Source: Allium sativum (taxonomy: Eukaryota > Streptophyta > Magnoliopsida > Asparagales > Amaryllidaceae). Taken from it: 64,000 nt of DNA. Each line of letters begins with the position of its first letter. Position 1 is the first letter of the stretch. The notes under the pieces are model-generated. The model ran no database searches. It saw only the letters and a program-made list of their open reading frames with translations, and was not told the DNA's origin. Shown here piece after piece: positions 60,041 to 64,000 of the stretch. Where the stretch lies: assembly GCA_030737875.1 (NCBI GenBank), contig CM060911.1:53132501-53196500 (forward strand), written 5' to 3'. A program made the position numbers and the translations under genes.

Positions 60041-60553
60041 TAATGCTTCTATCAATTATTTTTTGTCATGTAGTGCAGATTTTGATGTACGATTTGTAAA
60101 GACTAATTAATGACAAGCAGAAAAATAAACTTCTTAATTCACAATAGTTTTTCGCATAATTTGGTGGTAACAAAATTCAAAAAACACTATATTATTATGT
60201 TGTCGATTTCACTTAAAAGCTGTATGAAGGCGACTACAAGGCTTACATGTCTATAGCAAGTGATAATCATATGCTAGGTACAGGAAGGTGAAGATGTATA
60301 TCACAAGATTTGATCTAATTCTCCGGGATTTTGTTTTATTTTATTGTTATTCTATTGCAGAAGCTCCATGGGAATTCAGTGGTGGAGAGAACCATGACCA
60401 CATTCTTAAGGTTATTGGTATCTTGGGTATGAACGCTTTCCTGTATTTAATATTTTGAAATGGCCTCAACTGATACGATGAGATTTTATTAATATGTAGT
60501 AATATAGGAAAATGCTTCTTTTATGTCAGTCAACTTGGTGCAATTACTCAAAA

Positions 60554-60588
<35 letters not shown>

Positions 60589-60758
60589 TCCAAATCAATT
60601 TCCTTTTTTTTATCTTCTTAGCATTCTTACAGGGTAGTCGTTAAATTGTTTAGCTAATTTAGTCAACTTTATATAGTTCCTTAGAAATCTCATAATTTTG
60701 TTTAGAGACGAATTTTTTGTTAAACCGTTATGGACTTGCGAAACAATATGCATGTCAT
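60041..60758. other. Intergenic region with one exon-like segment
   Basis: 60361-60426 follows TTCTATTGCAG, reads APWEFSGGENHDHILKVIGI in an open frame, and ends at a GTATGA donor-like site. Unrecognised. A 29-A tract lies at 60556-60584. The rest is AT-rich. Confidence 0.3.
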
Positions 60759-60899
60759 CACTACAAGAGATACAGTGTATTCCGACGCCGTGTTTCCAAT
60801 GGCCGCCAACGACGAATTAGAATTTGTTGTAGCCGTTGGAAACCGATGAAATAAAGACTGTTGGCGGCCATTAGAAACCGTTGGAAATTTTCTTGCATG

Positions 60900-61085
60900 T
60901 GTTCCATAGAGCCAGACCTGCTTCTTCATTTCACCCCATTTCTTCCCCACCGATTTCCCAACCCTTATCACCCCTTCACCACCTCCAATTTCAACTCCTC
61001 CACCCAATCTGCCACCGCCAGAGTCTCCGACGTCCACCGCGAGCTCCTCCAGCCCTTCTACTTCGTTATTGCTCTTTAATTTAGG
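60900..61085 (+). other. C-rich leader-like segment of the second CACTA element
   Basis: A pyrimidine-rich, GC-richer block. Two overlapping frames (60861-61079, 60881-61084) give Pro/Ser/His-rich text without a domain. It is probably an untranslated first exon, ending near TTTAG|GTAAAA at about 61085. Confidence 0.35.
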
Positions 61086-61695
61086 TAAAATTCCTAAACC
61101 TATTTTATAGGGTTACCACTCATTTGTGCTTAATATGTCTTTGATTTGATTTCTAGTTGTTTGAATACGTATATTACATTATATTATTCTCGAATTGCTA
61201 ATGTTATCACCCTAATTGTCAAATTATTTAGAATGAATGGTGTAAATATACGTCATATGTACATATACTTATGAAAACATATGTCATATGTGTATAGTAT
61301 GTTTGTGAATGAGCGTGTATAGTTAGTTTGTACCAAATCAACATATGTAATATGTGTATAATATATAAACATATTGAATTTTGTGATTGAATGGTGAACA
61401 ATGATTTATGCATACATAGTTCTTTTAAAACAAATAAGTCTACTTTAGTCAAATATGCCATAAAATTTATGAATGAGCTTGTTTAGTTTTTGTACAAATT
61501 TATTTTTTAAATAACTTTGAAGTAAAATAATTTTGAAGTTTTGATATAGTATGTTTGTACGAATTTATTTTTTAAATAAGTTTGAAGTTTTGATATAGTA
61601 TGTCATGAAAATTATACCAAGTCAAATATGTCATGAAAACTATTTTGATATAGTATGCTAATTACATATTCATATATGTTGCAGGTATATTAATT

Positions 61696-64000
61696 ATGTC
61701 GTATGACCCTGCTTCTGGCTCTGGCTCGGGCTCTGGCTTGGAATCTGCCTCTAGACGACATAGCATCACCCCTCATGCTGATGGTAGTGGCGGACAGCTA
61801 GCTCGTCCGGTTGTTTATTTGCAGCCTAAGGCTGACAGTGCGTAAGTATAAAAATTAGCAGAATAACAATTTAAAGTTTTTTTACATACTATAATTAACT
61901 ATATGAAGTTCTAATTTATATTTAACGCAGGGGATTTGAGTTAGAGCCGTCTCAGACTGTTTTAGATATCTCTAGAAGCGTATATGACCAGCATGAGCGA
62001 TTTCTGGCCTAAGTGGAGCAAGATCCCAGCAGACGTCAAATAGACTATTTGGTAGGATTTCCTGGTACGTTTATACAGTTTTATACCGCTTGGCAGGATT
62101 TCCTGTTATTACTTTGTGTCTGCCTTGTCTTTTGTTCACTCATCTTCACCATTGTTGTCCATGCTCAATTGTTGCACCACATGCAAAACAATATTCACAT
62201 GCGTTGAAGTTGCTCCATGTTCACTTAAAAAAAACTGTGTTGAGTTGAATGTGTACACAGGCCTTGACACTGTTCTTTGTCAATGTGAATGCACACTTGC
62301 CAAAAAATAAACTTTTAGTTCTCACCATCCATTTAGTTCTCACCATTTTGAACATGATGTTACAATAAGTGATCTATTTGCCTAGAAACTTCATGCTTTA
62401 ACACTTGCATGTATTTGCATTGTCCATGCTGTATAAGCCAGATTAATTATTTAATACTAATTATACAGGGAGCAGCAGATGTGCAGGAGACTGACATGAA
62501 GCTAGTTCAGCGACACTGGAACTCGAAGGTCGCCAAGAATTATAGAAAGAAGATGAATGAGCTTAAGAAACAGGGAAAGCAACCAAAGTGGATGGGCGAT
62601 GGAGTGTTTGAGAAGATGGTTGCATGGTGGGACACGCCTGAGTTCAAGGTAAATTTATAATGAATCTAATTTATTTTTTTGCCGATTTTAAGTAATTTGT
62701 CAATGTACATTTTCAGGCCGAGTCAGAAAGGAACTCCGCAAACAGGAAAAAGAATCCTGTAACTCATCGCGGGGAATCTAAGTCTTTCCAGCATCACCGC
62801 GAGGACTTGGTAAATTTGTTAATTATTACATTTGTAAATTGATTAGTTCAGTGATTTACAATGTGAAATTAATTATTCAAATTACCAACTGCAGGAATGA
62901 TTTTATCAACGTCCCGTGTCATACATGGATGTCTTTACTCACACCCATGCAACCAGGAAGGTAGACGAGGCAGACAACGTCACATATAAGTGGGATGAGC
63001 AGGATAAGGCGACACAGTCTTACGTATGTGTATTTTAAATATTACAAACATGAATTGATTAGTTTACTGTAAAATAAAATCATAATTTTATTATTTGTCA
63101 AATGAAATTGTTTTTTTTTATTATAGGCAAAGTTCTAGGAGGCACGGGCTCGTGTTCTTGAGGAGTCGGGCCGTGATGAGTTGACTCAGGAGGAGGAAGA
63201 CCGCTTATTCGATGTTGTTGTGGAAAAATCACAGTGGAGCAGGCGCAATGGATTCGACAACCTAATGGTAATATTGCATGTTATAAAAATTGCATGTTAT
63301 ATAGTATAAGAGAAACACATACATGTGTGTATATAGTATAAAAGAAAACATACATGTGCGTATATGTAGTATAAGAGAAAACATACATGTGTGTATACAC
63401 ACACAAACACATACATATGTGTATATATTATAAGAGAAAACATACATGTGTGTATGCACACACAAACACATACATGTGTGTATATAGTATAAGAGAAAAC
63501 ATACATGTGTGTATACACACACAAACACATACATGTGTGTACATGTAGTATAAGAGAAAACATACATGTATGTATACACACACAAACACATAGCTATTGC
63601 TAACTATATGCAAGACTTGAAATATTAGAGAAAACAAATGGATATTTAGAAGGGAAAAATTGTATGTATGTTAGCATTGTTAAAATGACTTTGAAATTGT
63701 ATTATATAACAACTACTTGTAAATAAAAGTTACGTATTAAAATTATTTGTATAAATATTGCATGTTATGAAAATTTATATGTTCACTAATATGATTTTGT
63801 TATGAATTCATTTTTGTATGTTATAAAAATCGCTTGTATAACAAATTACTTTTATTTGCAGGTTCGACAAGAAAAGAAGGCACAGGACAAGGAAGAAATT
63901 AAGAAGTTGCGAGCGTTGATTGATCAGTTGCAGGACCAGAATCGCGTGCAGGGTATGCAGATTGAGCAGCTGAATCGAAAGGTTGCAGAGTACGTGCATA
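61696..64000 (+). pseudogene. Transposase_24-like accessory gene of the second CACTA element, broken
   Basis: Exons bounded by GT..AG: 61696-61841 (ATG; Gly/Ser-rich MSYDPASGSGSGSG, then HADGSGGQLARP), 61931-62064, 62469-62648 (DTDMK-like start; HWNSKVAKNYRKKMNELKKQ, WMGDGVFEKMVAWW), 62717-62809 (SERNSANRKKNPVTHRG), 62895-63023 (MDVFTHTHATRK), 63127-63267 (ARARVLEESGRDELTQEEED) and 63862 onward (a coiled coil with IKKLRALIDQLQDQNR). The order basic region, NR.K...T.G, F..TH, acidic stretch, coiled coil is that of Transposase_24 (Ptta/En/Spm) proteins. These bind subterminal repeats in the nucleus and accompany the catalytic transposase. Introns from 62649 on are all phase 0. The 62064/62469 junction does not join in phase. 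Stops lie in the exons near 62010 (TAA), 62898 (TGA) and 63136 (TAG), so the copy is broken. The C-terminus is outside the window. Confidence 0.8.
63288..63597. repeat. Minisatellite of about 60 bp units in an intron
   Basis: About five units of AGTATAAGAGAAAACATACA followed by alternating TGTGTGTA and CACACACAAACACATACATG. Each unit holds CA/TG palindromic runs. The three minus-strand frames over it (63262-63637) are repeat translations. It lies in the intron 63268-63861 of the CACTA accessory gene. Confidence 0.88.

Larger units (their letters stand above)
60759..64000 (+). mobile_element. Second CACTA element, 5' part, runs off the window
   Basis: Begins CACTACAAGAGATACAG, the classical CACTA terminus, followed within 130 bases by inverted subterminal motifs around GGCGGCCATTAGAAACCG and CCGTTGGAAA. 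These differ from the TACAACGGGC family at 48915-57096, so this is another CACTA family. A C-rich leader (60900-61080) and a multi-exon accessory gene follow in the expected orientation. The 3' end is outside the window. Confidence 0.82.

Noticed and set aside
63262..63637. Three minus-strand frames with YTHMYVF-type periodic text
   Set aside because: Translations of a minisatellite in an intron.
1..64000. Helitron or integrated viral sequence
   Set aside because: I found no Rep/helicase frame, no Helitron TC..CTRR ends with a hairpin that I could defend, and no viral coat, movement or replicase motif.

Overview
This window is plant nuclear DNA from a flowering plant, probably a eudicot (the clade is an inference). 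It is AT-rich and repeat-dominated: LTR retrotransposons primed by initiator tRNA-Met, a two-ORF L1-type LINE, two CACTA elements, a hAT element, a MULE-type MITE and a tRNA-derived SINE. Coding blocks carry GT..AG introns. I see no intact host gene, no rRNA, no CRISPR, and no operon-type organisation.

Layout. (1) 29-11060 is a complete minus-oriented LTR retrotransposon with 3.3 kb LTRs, a perfect 5-bp target duplication, a PBS and a PPT. Its only coding region is a frameshifted gag, so it is a non-autonomous Copia-type (TR-GAG/LARD-like) element. It sits next to, and perhaps inside, the right end of an older LTR (to 12312). (2) 12313-16284 holds a tRNA-like relic, a decayed gag-like reading frame on the plus strand (13793-15110) and a PPT-like G-run. 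(3) 16285-32379 is a second minus-oriented, non-autonomous LTR element with about 3.7 kb LTRs. It carries one decayed ORF resembling the plant transposon/gag-like family. Its left LTR is split by a 4571-bp solo LTR (19032-23602, target duplication ttaag), which contains about 20 tandem GGTTAAGT..ACTTAACC hairpin units. (4) 34146-40676 is a decayed LINE with ORF1 (DUF4283-like), ORF2 (endonuclease, reverse transcriptase, zf-RVT) and a further coding-like stretch 3' of ORF2.

(5) 40691-47950 is low-copy-looking DNA with a few exon-like segments, a retroposon 3' end and a diverged tandem duplication of about 0.9 kb. (6) 47955-48849 is a non-autonomous hAT element with 8-bp target duplications. 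48915-57096 is a CACTA element (3-bp duplication) with dense TACAACGGGC subterminal repeats. It holds remnants of an accessory transposase gene and a SINE inserted with 16-bp duplications. (7) 57100-60758 holds exon-like fragments and a 182-bp fold-back MITE. (8) From 60759 to the end is the 5' part of a second CACTA family, with a multi-exon Transposase_24-like gene broken by three stops, each explicable by a C-to-T change.

The genes do not form a pathway. The window is a layered record of insertion, nesting and decay. A relative order follows from nesting and from LTR divergence judged by eye: the 16-32 kb element is older, the solo LTR landed in it later, and the 0-11 kb element is younger than the 16-32 kb element. 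The most unusual signals are the hairpin array in the solo LTR, a perfect palindrome carrying two G-boxes in both Copia-type LTRs, the coding-like region after the LINE ORF2, and the C-to-T stop codons.
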